In this document: positions 1 through 12,637 of the stretch, piece after piece
How the letters are laid out: every line of letters begins with the position of its first letter
How positions within the stretch are numbered: the first letter of the stretch is position 1
Assembly: GCA_013399855.1 (NCBI GenBank)
Contig: VXAY01002462.1
Coordinates: 1,357,259-1,421,258, forward strand
DNA: 64,000 nt
Direction of reading: 5' to 3'
Source of the DNA: Oxyruncus cristatus
Taxonomy: Eukaryota; Chordata; Aves; Passeriformes; Cotingidae
The notes under the pieces: model-generated
Database searches by the model: none
Told to the model about the DNA's origin: nothing
The model's input: the letters and a program-made list of their open reading frames with translations, nothing else
Position numbers and translations under genes: made by a program

Positions 1-2135
1 GACCGATTTGGAAATTTAGGACAGTAATTAATTAAATGGTTTATGCTAACCATAGCAGAGTGTGTCTGTCCTAATGTCTAAGATTTGTCTAAACCAATGG
101 ATGCAATAACAGAGGAGAAGTTTTGTGTATTTGTGGACAACATTTTCTTTCACACAGAAGCTCACAGGTAATTCTTTAGTGTTAATACATACTTCAACTT
201 CTTTTTAAATTGGTAATTTCAGCTGAACCTGCTGATCTAGTTGAGTACAAGTACAGTACCCCAGGCTTTTCAATCACAAAAACCTGGGGAAATCTTAGAA
301 ATCTAAAGTACATGTGAGATGCTAGCCAGGGTTAACCTAGACCAGGCCCTCAGTTGGGAATAACAGCAATATCACTCTCATCTCCCTTCCCAACATGTTT
401 TCTATCCCATAAAGTGGAGAATGGTGTAGAAAGCTGTAAGAGACAACACTGCTAACAATTTAGCTACTGAAACATCTCCACAGTTGGAATTTGCCATAGC
501 ATCTCAACATCTATCATTACCTAATACTATCCATTTAAAAGCCCCAAATTCTGCATATCAAAAAATGAAGAAAGCCACCAAAGGTACATTTCAGTCAATG
601 TGACAGCAAGCCTGTCTCTGTGGAAAAAACATATTGCACCATGATTTTGTTTCATTGAAAATCACATTACATGCTAAAAAGAATGTACCTATCTCAGTTT
701 CTTCTACAAGCAATAATCACTCCAATGATGTGTTCTCTCACCTGAAGTGCTCTGAAATACTAAAATAAAGACCACTTCTAACTTCAGTTAATTTGCACTG
801 GATTACAGCTGACTTAAGTAAAAAAAATATATTATTAATATTACATCTGTTACAGATGGAATAAACATGGATAAGCATAATCTTTTCATTGCTTTATGGA
901 ATGACAATCCACCAGCAAGTGTACAAATCCGCATGATATCCTTGAGTGCTGGATTTAAATTTGGGTCTTGGAGAGAGGTGAAAGATGTGCAAGAACTTAA
1001 GTACACAAAGAATCCTTAGCCGACTAAACATATAAGCTAGCTTTTGCAACTCATTTGCAGGGATAAAGCACATCTTTATTTCAGCATAATCAACATAATT
1101 TTTCACTTGTTCCTGACTTTCTAAAGGGTCAAAGAATAAACACACAAATGGATACAACTGGGGCCTTGGAAACCTGCAGCTCATCAAGGCACAATGCACT
1201 ATTCTTTCCACAAGCTCTCCCTGAAAACCAGAGACGGAAGCTTTGCTGGGGTATTTCTGAATGCAAAAGCCCTGACATCTAATATCCAACTCAGCAAGGG
1301 AAATTAACTGTCAGCAAAAGCATTTTTGTTGCAGTCTAACTGTATATACGCTGGACTTCAGCACTGCAGAATTAGCAGCCTACATCATGTATACAGTTAT
1401 TTATATTTTGAAATATGCTAATACCCATATCTCACTTTTCTGGATGACACTGTTACCTTTGAAAATATTTTGAGTTTATTCCTTTAGACCTTGGCTTCAG
1501 ATTAGAAAAAACTAACAGCAGAAACACTTTTTTCCCCTGAAAGTGTTCTAGAGCACTGAAAGACATTAAATATTACGAAATATGTCAGTTAATCAGACAG
1601 AATGAAGAGTAGATGTCCTTACAGTCAGAGATCTGAAGCATCACTACTTTCCTGCTAAGTATAAAATCTCTCTGCTTTCCCTAAGCATCCACCACTGATC
1701 ATGTAGTAACTTTCCAAAAAGCTCTTCAGCTCACCTTCCATTTTTAAACAAGTTGAATACGCAAGCACAAAATTGCTGTTCCACCCATCCACAAGAAATT
1801 TTATTTGGCAGAATACTTTTCACCTTCTTTACATGCACAGGCTAAAGGGGAAGATGGCAAGCAGTCCACCATCTTACATTCCTTGTCTTCCTTAAATACT
1901 TCAAGTAATTAATTCTGAATATTTATTTAAAATTTAAGCTACATAAAACACACCTGTCTCACTGCTGACTGGTTGTGTATTAGACCAGCCTTTATACTGC
2001 GTATTCAAGAGATGAGAGACACAACATACAATCAACGTGTAACAAGCAAGGCACAGAACTGAATAAGCTGCATACTGCCACATAATGTACAAAAGTTGGC
2101 AAAGTGATGTATCCCAACAATATTCACCAATTATT
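1..2135. other. Unique AT-rich non-coding DNA
   Basis: This stretch has no recognisable repeat. The only coding-like signal is a minus-strand frame at 894-1220, listed separately. I see no promoter cluster, no CpG-rich patch and no RNA gene. The sequence up to the CR1 element at 2136 looks like ordinary intronic or intergenic DNA. Confidence 0.6.
894..1220 (-). other. Possible terminal exon, unrecognised protein
   Basis: On the minus strand a pyrimidine-rich run ending GGTTTTCAG at 1221-1229 would be a good splice acceptor. From 1220 the frame is open for 108 codons to a TAA at 894. The first part (GELVERIVHCALMS...) has codons rich in first-position G and a mixed, protein-like composition. 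The later part is more basic and aromatic and looks less convincing. I do not recognise the protein. An open frame this long is expected by chance about once or twice in a window of this size and composition, so the acceptor is the main support. The orientation agrees with the right-to-left transcription suggested by base skew. Confidence 0.2.
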
Positions 2136-2681
2136 ACAGAATCACAGAATCAGTTAGGGGGAAAAGACCTTTGAGAGTGTTGAATCCAACCTGTAAGAGA
2201 ACACCACCACGTCAACTACACCATGGCACTAAGTGCCATGTCCCGTCTTTTCTTAAACACCTCCAGGAATGGCGAATCCACCACCTCTCTGGGCAGCCCA
2301 TTCCAATGACTGACAACCCCTTCTCGAAGAAACTCCTTCTAATGTCCAATCTGAACCTCCCCTGGTGCAGCTTGAGGCTATGTCCTCTTGTCCTATCACT
2401 AGTTGCCTGGGAGAAGAGACTGATCCCAACCTGGCTACAACCTTGTTTCAGGGAGTTGTGGAAAACAATAAGGTCCACACTGACCCTCCTTTTCTCCAGG
2501 CTAAACAACCCCAGCTCTCTCAGCTGGGCATGTTCCATAGGGCATGTGCTCCAGACCCTTCACCAGCTCTGCTGCCCTTCTCTGGACTCGCTCCAGCAAC
2601 TCAACGTCTGTCCTGGATTGAGGAGCCCAGAACTGGACACAGCACTTGAGGTATGGCCTCACCGGTGCACAGGACAGGGGG
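2136..2681 (-). mobile_element. CR1 retrotransposon, 5'-truncated copy
   Basis: A minus-strand CR1 non-LTR retrotransposon. Its 3' end is at 2136, where the given strand starts with the reversed terminal repeats ACAGAATCACAGAATCA. Going away from that end comes the standard CR1 3' region, then part of the reverse-transcriptase ORF. On the minus strand the peptides [19 protein letters not shown] (around 2540-2640) and [12 protein letters not shown] (around 2480-2520) are recognisable CR1 sequence, but they lie in different frames. The reading frame is therefore broken near 2540 and the copy is dead. The 188-codon open frame on the plus strand here is only the antisense shadow of the element. 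Truncation at the 5' end near 2681 is usual for CR1. No target-site duplication was identified. Confidence 0.92.
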
Positions 2682-5600
2682 AAGCAGCCAGTGGAAGATG
2701 GCAGAAAGACAAAGGTAGAAGGGATTTCCCTCCTTAATGTGATAACTACCATGAACACATGGATGAAGCCCTCCAGCACCCAGGAAAGAAGGCTTTAATA
2801 CTTCAGCATCTGCTCTTCAACAGGCATCCTGCTGAAAGCTGAGGGGAGGCCTTCAACTACTGGAATTCTATGGAATGGGAAATGGCTCTTTCTTTTTAAA
2901 CTAAATTGTTGAGTCCAGACCTTACATATACTGTTATTTATCATGGGTGTGTAGGGGGTGTTAATTGAAAAGGGCTAGTCAGGTATGAGGTTCAAAGTGA
3001 AAGCTAACAACACTGTACTCAGTCACTTTGATTAACCAAGCAGCATTCAAACAGCACTTGTCTCCGAACACCAGCTCAGCCTGTATGGGAAATCCAAAAC
3101 TTATTTACCTAATTATCATTTTTAAACTAGGCATGAAGCCCTTGAAACTTACAGTACAGGTATAACAGTAAACAAACTCTTTACAGAAAATACCAGCACA
3201 GGTGTCTATGGGATATTCTATGTTACACAAATAGTAGATGAATTATCATTTAATTAAACTTGCCTTGAAAGCATATCCAAAAAAACCCTGAGCATCTGCT
3301 TCTCACAGAAAATTCTGCCCACATAATGCTGACTACCTACTGACAAATACACCACTCTTCCAAAATTTCTGTCATCATTCCTCTTGGTTGACTCTTAACT
3401 TCATCTGCACAACTGAAATAAGCTGATGTTAGTCAATAGTAGTACTGAGACCAATAAAAGCTCCTTGATGGCTTGAAATAGTAAATTAAGAATAATTTCA
3501 TAGTCCCAGATCCTAAAAAACTAAATGTATTCTGAAGAAATTCAAACTCGAAGCACTTCACCCACTAAGTTTTTGGACACCACCAAATCCATATTGTCGT
3601 CTTCAAAACATAAGAAGTGCTTGTCTTTAGGAACAACCTACTTAGACAAGAATATTTTCTTTCTTTCCTCTGCTCGCTAGTTGGGTCACAAACCATTTGT
3701 GGTTGAAGCTAAGCCTGACATTTAGCTCTCAAAGGTGGTTTAGAAAGAATTAAAAAACAACAGCCAGGGAAAAAAAACAAATAGCCAACATTAAGGAACA
3801 TTACATTGCAAGTTGGAGTTTTTTAGAAATGAAGAAAATAATTGAATTCAGTTCAGAACCTCCAGCCCAATCATATGTATAGAGAACCACCATAGGAAGT
3901 ATTCTGCTCTCTAGGGATGCTATCCAGTGGTTGGAAGCCTGCTCCTGAACAGGAACCTGAACTCAGTCAAGAGTATAAAATTAATCAACTTTAAAGCCCA
4001 ACTCTACATTGCCAAAATTCAAAAGTCTACTAAAATATTAAATAGATTAAAATAATCTTGTGAGCATGTAAGTTTCCATTAAAATCTTAGTGGAAAAAAT
4101 GAGCAGGCAGTAAAATCCAAATGTGACATGGCGTAGCCCAAGGACAATGGATCAGTTTACACAGCACAGAAGCAATGAAGACTGGGAACAGACTAAATCC
4201 CACACCTTCTTCTCTGAGCTACAATGGGTTTGATTCGATACCCATCTCAAATAATTAGTGTGGGCTGAAGGAAGCAAGTGAAAATATGGTGGCAATTATC
4301 TTAAAGCTCACCATTGAGAACATACAAACACTAAACAGTCCAGTGACCACTTTCCAGGGTGTACACCAGCAGTTCCCAGGTTTACATGGGGCGCCCCTGC
4401 CAAAATGACTGATCCAGCCCAGAGCACACTCAGTACTCTGAGCCAACGGTGAAACCAGACTTTGCATAGGATGCTGCAGTTGCTTAAAAAGCAGAGCTTC
4501 GCACCATAAAAACTCAAACTAAGGCAGCCATTACCTTTTCAGGTGAAATTCAGTTTATTAGTGTTTTGGTTTTTTTTTTAAATACTCAAATAGACCAGTT
4601 AGATCACCCACCCTCCTCACACCAGGTCCCTCAGAGGTATCTTAGGTGTTCTAGTAAGAATTCCCTTCTCCTCACAGAACCGAGAATTCATACAACAAAG
4701 TTTACTGTACAAGGCCGTTAATATTGGTACTTTTTCCTCCATTTCCATTCTTCATTAAAGTTTTCTTCTTGCAACTTTACAGATTACATGCAAGATCTGA
4801 TTCCTTCTCTGCCACTTCATCTCAACCTTACTCTGTGGGCTACAATCCTTTAATTTATCACACTTGCTGAAGACATTCATTCAGTAAAACCAAGGAAAAA
4901 ACTCTTCTACTATATATTTTTTGTGTATTCATCCTTTTATTCATGGGGAAAAGTCTAGAGCATTGAATAAATACCTTGAGGAAAATATACAAAAACATAT
5001 TTCAATCAAAATAATTTGCCTCCAGAACAAACTCCTGGAAACTTAATTTTCAGCTAGTTCTGTCTGAAAAAAGTAAACCTGGAATTTGTTAAGATAAAGG
5101 AAAAGTGGGTCAATCTAAATCTCAATTGTTCATGAAGCAGAGGATGGTTCAGTGTTGTGTGTCAGGATCATAACCAGTTTCAAGTTTGTCAACTGTAGTT
5201 TCTCTGACAAGAGCTGGTAACAAGTCAACTTTTATTCTCTTACCCCAAGGCTGAGAAAAGAAAAAAATTCTTGCAGGAACATTAAACTGACCTCACAGCG
5301 CTAACTCAGTCCACTCTGAAGTGATAAATGACCAGCTCTACAGGGCTCCACTTAGAAAAACTTTAAATAGCACAGCTGACCACTAACACTAAAAGGTTCT
5401 TCAGTTTTGACCCACACTTTTCCTTACAGATGCAGGGAAAGGGAGGGGGAAGGATTTTATCCTGAGGGCAGGAAAGAGATGCTGATTGAAATCTTACATG
5501 ATACTTCTACTTAAGACACTAGAGAATATACTTTTTTATGTTACTGAGAGCAATAAATATACTTACTGCATGTTTAACCTTGACTACTTGAGTTTTTCTC

Positions 5601-5781
5601 AAATCACCTGAGACACAAATATGGTAATACAGAGGCTATAAATTCTTTTCCTGGTCAAACTGCTCAAAGGTTTCCAATTTAATTAAAATTGTTGTTAATT
5701 TATTATCAGTTCCAACTGACTTGTCTCTTATCTCAGCAGCACTAATTTTTTTAAGAAGTTTGGTGAGGTTTTGTTAGGGGA

Positions 5782-5834
5782 GTTTTTTGTGTGGGTTTTT
5801 TTGGTTGGTTGGTTGGTTTGTGTGGGTTTTTGTT
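5782..5834 (+). repeat. G/T-only low-complexity tract with (TTGG)n core
   Basis: Fifty-three consecutive bases contain only G and T. The core at 5801-5820 is five TTGG units. The complementary A/C-rich type occurs at 16011-16059. This is simple-sequence DNA with strong strand asymmetry. Confidence 0.85.
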
Positions 5835-7264
5835 AACATACTTTTTTTTTAACCAACAATTTATTCACAGTGTTATGATCAACAGTAGATGTGTAACTAA
5901 GTCATCAATTTTGCTAATGCTGTTGAAAGGACGTGCTTCACCTATTGGAGTAAAATTACTGATTCCTGCTGATATCAGAGTGCACTGAATCATAGGGTTT
6001 TTTCAGAGGTTCAAAAAGTATGTTTAAGAATATCTAATTTACAAATTACGGTTACACAGCAATATGTAATGCCAGCTACAATTTTTTATGAACTCTGAAT
6101 TTCTTGTTGGAAGTGCTGAGAATAAAGGACAGGTTATCCCTAAGACAATAATTTCGTAAGATCAAAATATTTATGTAAAATCTTCCGAAATAATCTCTTA
6201 TTCCTATTCCACAGCAACTGAATATAGCTATCCACCATAAAGAAACTTGGGGTCTGAACTACATAAAATACAATCAGATGTAAAAAAGATACATATCAAG
6301 GAAAGTTGATGATACTCAATGCATTTATTTCACGGATACACACTATGTGAACCTTCAAAAGACACTGGAACATTTTTTGCCCAAATGAATAAAATGCAGC
6401 ATTTATCCATTCACTTAAAAAAACCCAACAAACAAGCAAACAACCCCATGCCCCACCCGCCAATGAACAAGTGCTTTCACTCAAAACCCCCAATATATTC
6501 CTACAACAAGAGCAAAGTAACCCAGAAGTTACGGTGGTTACTCTACCAATGGACTCAAAAGTGTCAAAATGAATAATTGATCGGCTGTGACACCGCAATA
6601 GCTGGGACTACACAGCAAAAGAGAGAGAAAGATCCCTAAGGACCAAAGTGCACATCTCTGTAGTGGGAGCAGCTGTAATAAATCTAAGCTGACAAGTATT
6701 CAGAGACTGAAGCAATGTTCCATCAAATATTTTTAAAGTCAGTTCCACACAAGTCAACCCAGCTTCGCCTGGAGATTTATCAGACATTTAGCTGGTGCAC
6801 GTGATCACTTGCTAAAGTGAAGAGGAAAGCAGAAGAAGTGGACAAATGAGAGATACTGGACCATGGCACAGTAAGATTGTAATGCCTAAGGATGAACTTT
6901 CACATTTCATTAAAGTTTAGAAACATCTAAAAAACTGTTCTCACGACTTGCATTTTTAAAATATCTTTTTGTTTTCCCTCAAAGGTTTTCATTTAAGGAA
7001 AAGAATTGAGAAACAACTTTCTTTATTTTCCTAAAATTAGGAATGTGTTCCAATCAAAGTTCCTGAATTATTTTTTTTTTTTAAGTTCCATGTATATGTT
7101 GTTCTTTATGTCCTAACACAATTACACATTTTAAATCTCTGAGGTTTTACAGAGAAGTTTGTAAAATGCTGCTGATAAACCCAGGAAAGAAATCATACAA
7201 AAGCAACCAACACATTTGATTAAAATGGACATAAGGAAACTGTACTAGAAACATAAGATCTCAT

Positions 7265-7513
7265 TCATTCAAGAAAAATCAGTTTACTAATATCCTTCAC
7301 AGTACCAGCAAAAGAATAAGAATAGTCATGGAGTCCCTGTTCAAGAACCACCATCCTCAACAGCAGATCAAGTCTCTTTAATACTGGGAATTCTTCAAAA
7401 TATCTATCAAAAGGGACAACTTGACAAATCCCCATGTCAGCAAAAAAAACCCCCAAAATATATCGAGTACCTAAGTATTCCAGGCTGACTCTGTATCCCT
7501 CTTCAGTGTCCAC
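7265..7513 (-). other. Possible coding exon, unrecognised protein
   Basis: An 82-codon minus-strand frame ends in TGA at 7265-7267. Just before the frame, TTCACATTTCTCCTGGAG would serve as a splice acceptor with the exon starting at 7513 (GTG GAC ACT). About 30 of the 83 codons begin with G, far above second- and third-position use, which is a typical coding periodicity. The predicted peptide alternates hydrophobic strands and charged residues, for example SLEYLGTRYILGVFF, FDRYFEEFPVLKRLDLLLR and GTVKDISKLIFLE, and resembles a folded alpha/beta segment. An AATAAA on the same strand (7022-7027) lies about 240 bases after the stop, so it could be a last exon. I do not recognise the family. Chance open frames of this length are expected roughly twenty times in the window, so the evidence is codon structure rather than length. 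Confidence 0.3.
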
Positions 7514-8800
7514 CTCCAGGAGAAATGTGAACAGCTCTCAAATGCCGAAACTCAATGCAGTTCAAATGCAGACACCAGTAACCAAACTCTGTGAAGATCA
7601 AGCCTTCCACAAAATATAGAAAATGACAAAGCAGGGAGTGGAAAAAGGAGATGGGGCAGGGAGTAGAGCAATACAGAGAGGAAGGAAATAAAAAAATCAG
7701 CTAAAGGTCATAAAACAAGACAAGAAGGCAGAAATCCTGCACCATTTTACCAAGATTGTTCATGGATAGTGGAGCTGAGAATCAGACATTCTCCAGTGTG
7801 AGCTGTGGCTCCATTCTCCTTCTGTGCAAATGTCTGGTAATAACACATAGTGCAAGCATGACCCCATTCATGGTGTTAATGGTATTTTTTTTGTTTTGGT
7901 TTCACACACGTGAAATGCAAACACACTGTGGAAAGTCTTCAGTGGTATTCCAGACTTGAACAGACTGTCATGAACCCAGAGGTTCATGTTGGCAAAATTT
8001 AATGGACCTGAGTCAACTGATTTAGGGATTCAGGAGTCTGAAGGTATTTTTACAGAAGTCTCTGAATCTCACTGCCAGCAGGAAATTCGGTGACTCTTCT
8101 ATTCATTTACATTCACATTTTCATATCCAAGTTTGATGACAGCCACCTACTGACAATTAAGCTTATGGAGTGAACATAGATGGATAAACTGTCACACAAA
8201 CTGACATCCACAGTTTTACTCATCTGATGATGGAAGCTGGCACCAGCTCGTCTATGTGAATGAGAGAAGACAGCACGGGGTGGAGATGCATCGTAAGGGC
8301 TGTTAAGGTCCCTGAACACAAACACAGAGACTTTATAATTGATGAGGTAAAGATGTAAGAGCCAGATGGATTTCTATCACACAGTCTTTTTTCATTCTCA
8401 TGTATGTTCTCTTCTGTTGAAGCATGTGGGAGTCGCTGGTTTGATGCAGTGCTACCCTACCTAATACCCATGGTGGCAGAAATGTGCCATTACATCTGAG
8501 AGCCCTCCTACTGCAACTGCCACAGAGAGCTCAGCAGAGCCTATTCCCAAGAAAGGAGACGCAATTCTAACTCTGCTGAAGAACCAATATTGTTACAGTA
8601 CACAAAGAAATAAGGACTACAGCAAGATGACCATTTCTGTTTTGAATATCAATCTGGTTTGTTTTTTTTTTTTTAATTTTAAGCTTTTGCTTAACTTTAA
8701 AATTACTGAAGTGAACAGCTTCAGAATTTTGAAATTCACAGGTAAGCATTTTTATGGACCAACATTTATCAACTACAAACTGAACAACAAAACCTAATTG

Positions 8801-9058
8801 TCATAGAATGGTTTGGATTGAAAGGGACCTTAAAGATCATCTCTTTCCAACCCCCCCACACACAAAGGGCAAGGATACCCTCCATTAGACCAGATTGCTC
8901 AGAGTCCCATAAAACCTTGCCTTGAAGACTTCTAGGGATGGGCATCCACAGTTTCTCTGGGAACCTGCCTCAACACCCTAACAGTAAAGAACTTCTTCCT
9001 AATATCCAATCTAAACCTATACTCTTTCAGTTTTAAGTCATTATCCCTTGTCCTATTT
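8801..9058 (-). mobile_element. CR1 retrotransposon fragment, old copy
   Basis: A minus-strand CR1 3' fragment. The given strand starts TCATAGAATGGTTTGG, the reverse of the standard CR1 tail, and continues with the typical 3' region (phrases such as TTCTTCCTAATATCCAATCTAAACC and CTTGTCCTA are recognisable). Only one terminal octamer is left. Several small indels and substitutions suggest an older insertion than the copy at 38163. It stops near 9058. Confidence 0.9.
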
Positions 9059-10722
9059 TCCAAGATCATTCTGTAACATTATTAATTTGATATCTTTGAT
9101 ACCTCCAGAGTTACTGTATTATTTACTAGTCTGTGTAGATACCAACATGTAAAGAAGAATTTTTTTATCAAAAGGTACTAATACAGAATGACATACATGT
9201 TAGTTCAAGTTATGGAGGGGCCAGAAAAAACAAAGAGCACCCATTTATTTCTGCTTTACAGGAGCCCAGTAGCGACAGAATTGATGCTGATACTGTGCAG
9301 CTGCAGCACCATATCTGAAGAGGATTCCCAAAATGCCAATGAAAATACCAATGAAACCACTCAGTGTATTTCACATCTCTACAAGTCATTGTTTAAGTTA
9401 ATTATTTACAATCTCTCTAGATTAGACAGACACTGTATAAGCTAATTCATCCCATACTAAAAAAGGCAGCCAAGAAAAATGTGTGACCCTACAGGAAGTC
9501 TCTTGCCACTATCAACTGGAGAAGCTAAAACAACTCAACTTACACAAGATGTCTGACTTCAACACACGAAGTCAGAAGAAAGAATTCAATCCCATTGTTT
9601 GCTTGACTGACTTGGGGTGCTTGATTTTATGTTAACTGAAGAACTTAATTTTCATGATCTTCTCTAATTACAAATAGAGGACAATGCTTCAAAAGAAGCA
9701 AAAAGCAGCCAATGAAATTGATTTATTTTTAGCTCTTTTATCACACTTAAAAAAAAAATGAAAACTCAAGGCTGTTCTCATTCACAGAAATACTATAAAA
9801 ACCATAGTGGCAAAAATTATTTTAAAAGAATATATATGGAAATAATTTTCCTGTTTTTCTGTAGTGCTTTTTAAAACAGCTGAGAGGTAACATGGGCATT
9901 GACTACTCCAGCTACTGCAAAGCAGAGAAAGAGCTCTAATAAATTTTGCACTTGTTTCAGACAGGTTGGAAGATTGAGTCCTTATCTTAAACACCAAACA
10001 TGATTAATTTTATTTCATGGGACTACTCACATTAGCAAAAATACTTGTATATATGCCTGTTTGCAGACTAAGACCTACAGCAATTTTGTTCTCCTTGACA
10101 TTCTTTCATGCAGAGGCCTTTTATTTTCCACATATGACACTCATATTTTATACATGGCAGCTTTGAGAACCCCACTTTCATCAACCTTGGCACCTTTTTG
10201 AAATCCTCTGTTGCACAGAAGCTCATGTCAGAACACAGCAAATCTGTATTCTGCACTTGAGATAAAGGAGGAAGTCGTTGTTTGAAAACACAACATAGAA
10301 AAATGAAATAAAGGATATAATTTAGTGAAGAAATAGAAACACAGAAGATTGATACATCTTTCATGGGTTTTATATCACAAAGACAATGCTTGCAAAGTAC
10401 ATGTATATTGTGTGAGCTGGACTCAGATAATTTAGAATTAAAAACTGAATAAAATAAGTAAAATAATTATCTGAATAAGCAAACATTAATAGAAAGTAAT
10501 TTCCTTCATTTTCACTTCTCTGCATAATTATACCTGTGGGCTATTATGAATAATTTATGAGATGGCATGCAGTTTACATGTAGCCCTGAAAGTCTATGCA
10601 TTTATAACACAATCATTCCAAATAATTCTGGGGCAAACCATGCCTGGTAAGTGACTTCTGCACAAATAGTCTTTCAGCCTTAGGATACTTTAAGCTTCTG
10701 TTAACGGAGCAAGGCACACCGT

Positions 10723-10738
10723 AAAAAAAAAAAAAAAA
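10723..10738 (+). repeat. Poly(A) homopolymer, 16 bases
   Basis: Sixteen consecutive A residues with no adjacent retrotransposon body. This is a simple homopolymer tract. Confidence 0.9.
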
Positions 10739-11743
10739 GTATTTTTAGTTATTTAAATCTCTCTCCCGCAAGTGGCATTCAATAATTCATTAAAATCTTG
10801 TAGCTCCAAACTTCCTTTAAGCTTTGCGAAATATTGACTAACTACTTTATATATTGATCTTTACAGTGATTAAATTTTTAAGGCACTTGAGACTAAATTT
10901 TGGTAAGGGCAAGATCCTCTTTTTCCCAGCAGCATACAAATTATGTCAGGCAGCCCAACCCATTCTGAGTACCCTGCTCTACTTTTAGAAGTACAACATT
11001 GTGTCAAGAACAAAAAACCAACTCAATCACAATGTTCTATTTTCTGACACAGTACAGTATACGGGGAGCATTTAAAACAATTACACACCATTCTATTGAA
11101 AGTCCCGTTTGCCAAGAAACAGTTTATGGCACAGATACTAAAAAAACCCCACGAATATGCAAAAAAACTTTTTTTTTTGTCTACAGTGAATTTTAATCTT
11201 GACCAAAGATGAAAAAGCCACTTGCAAGAATACAATAGGACTACACATTCTTTTCTCTCAAGATCACTGTGCAGATTTGTAAACACACAGTACTTTGTCT
11301 TCCAGAAGAAGCAAACTATACTTAATGATGAGAGGACCACTGTATGAAGAGATAAACCAGTACAAAAGACATTCTGCAAAACACAATTCAGTCTTTATTC
11401 ATAAATTAGCCATTCACAATACTGGCGCCTTTTAATAAATTTTGGCCTTTAAAGTAAAATATTTTTAGCTTTCTTTGTTTCTAACACATTTACTGTTTTT
11501 ATAGTACATTTTACTCTTTTCAAGATGCCATGGAAATAATAGCCCACCAACAGAAACTGTAGATTGCAAAGCCTGTAAATTTATTTATGAATTCTTCTCT
11601 GCTTCAAATGTGTATCTCCAAAATATGTCTATTGTGTTCCTCTGCACTTTAAATTAATATGCTGGGGTTTGTTGTTTCATCCATATTTCACTTGTACATC
11701 TGAAACTATCTTCACAGTAAACTACAATGTTCCTTAGAAATTT

Positions 11744-11779
11744 AAAAAAAAAAAAAAAAAGAAAAAAAGAAAGAAGAAA
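11744..11779 (+). repeat. Poly(A)/purine tract
   Basis: Seventeen A residues are followed by an all-purine GAAAAAAAGAAAGAAGAAA extension. This is a low-complexity tract; no retrotransposon body was seen upstream. Confidence 0.9.
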
Positions 11780-12514
11780 TATGTTCCTGACAACCATCCA
11801 AAGCACTGACACAGCTCCATCTTCTACCCACTGCATTTTTCTAATTATATCTCAACAGCTCAGCTATCATAAGACAGAGAAGGAAGCAGATGATACAATC
11901 AGTATGCCAGGCAAGAGAGTTAGGGGAAAGAGTAACATCAGTAAGCAAGGGAACCCCATGAGGGAGGAGGATGGAGAGTTGCTAAATTTTCTAGCAACTA
12001 CCAAAACCCAATCCAATTGTATGTAAAGATGACACGTGCTTCAAACCTGCGCTGAAGCCACTGTATGCCAAGAACTACCATGTGTACTCCTTCTGTGCAC
12101 AAAAAGGTTGGTCTGCACACAAATTTGATGTCAGAGTAAAAGATGCAAGAAGCAAAACAGCCTGTTCAAAATAACATGGGGGGGAAAAGACTCAAAGGTT
12201 TCCTCTTAAAATAACTTTCCTTGTCCTAACATTCTCCATCTCTTGCTACTGCATGCTTTTACTTCTCTCCACTGAAAAAATGACCTTTTGAGCTTGGACT
12301 ACTTTATCTCTTATATCTTCTCCCTTTCAAGAGCTTCCAGTAACACCAAGCATCTTTCCTACCTTCATTCAGAGCAACTCTCATCCTACTAGCACGCTTA
12401 ATTACTGAGCACATACCAAAAATACCCATTTTTATAAACACAGTTGGTACTGTACCAATAACAAAACTTAGTAACCCTCAGTCCTGCCTGGAAAGGGCAT
12501 TGAGCAATACCTAC

Positions 12515-12637
12515 CCTACTTGGAAGCTGTTGATATAACTGAGAAGTTCATCAACTTCCTCTACGAAAAAGTAAAGGTCACTGGCCAAAGAACATGATTC
12601 CAGATGTCCTTTCTTGACTTTATTGTTTTCCATGTTG
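12515..12637 (-). other. Weak coding-exon candidate
   Basis: On the minus strand, ATAATCACTCTTGCAG gives a plausible acceptor, with the exon starting at 12637. The frame then stays open (…LASDLYFFVEEVDELLSYI…) up to alternative donors around 12514-12520 (CCAA|GTAGGG or AGG|GTAGGT). The middle of the segment has G-starting codons in a row (GTA GAG GAA GTT GAT GAA). The peptide is not recognised. It is short, so chance is a serious alternative. Confidence 0.18.

Larger units (their letters stand above)
2682..8800. other. Unique AT-rich DNA with simple tracts
   Basis: No interspersed repeat was recognised here. It holds a G/T-only tract (5782-5834), poly(T) runs near 4569, 7071 and 8663, and one coding-like minus-strand frame (7265-7513). 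A perfect 8-bp inverted repeat CATGAACC/GGTTCATG with a 4-base loop lies at 7969-7988. Nothing else stands out. Confidence 0.55.

Noticed and set aside
2171..2737. 188-codon plus-strand open frame
   Set aside because: It is antisense to the CR1 element at 2136-2681; the sense-strand peptides are CR1 reverse transcriptase, so the plus frame is a shadow.
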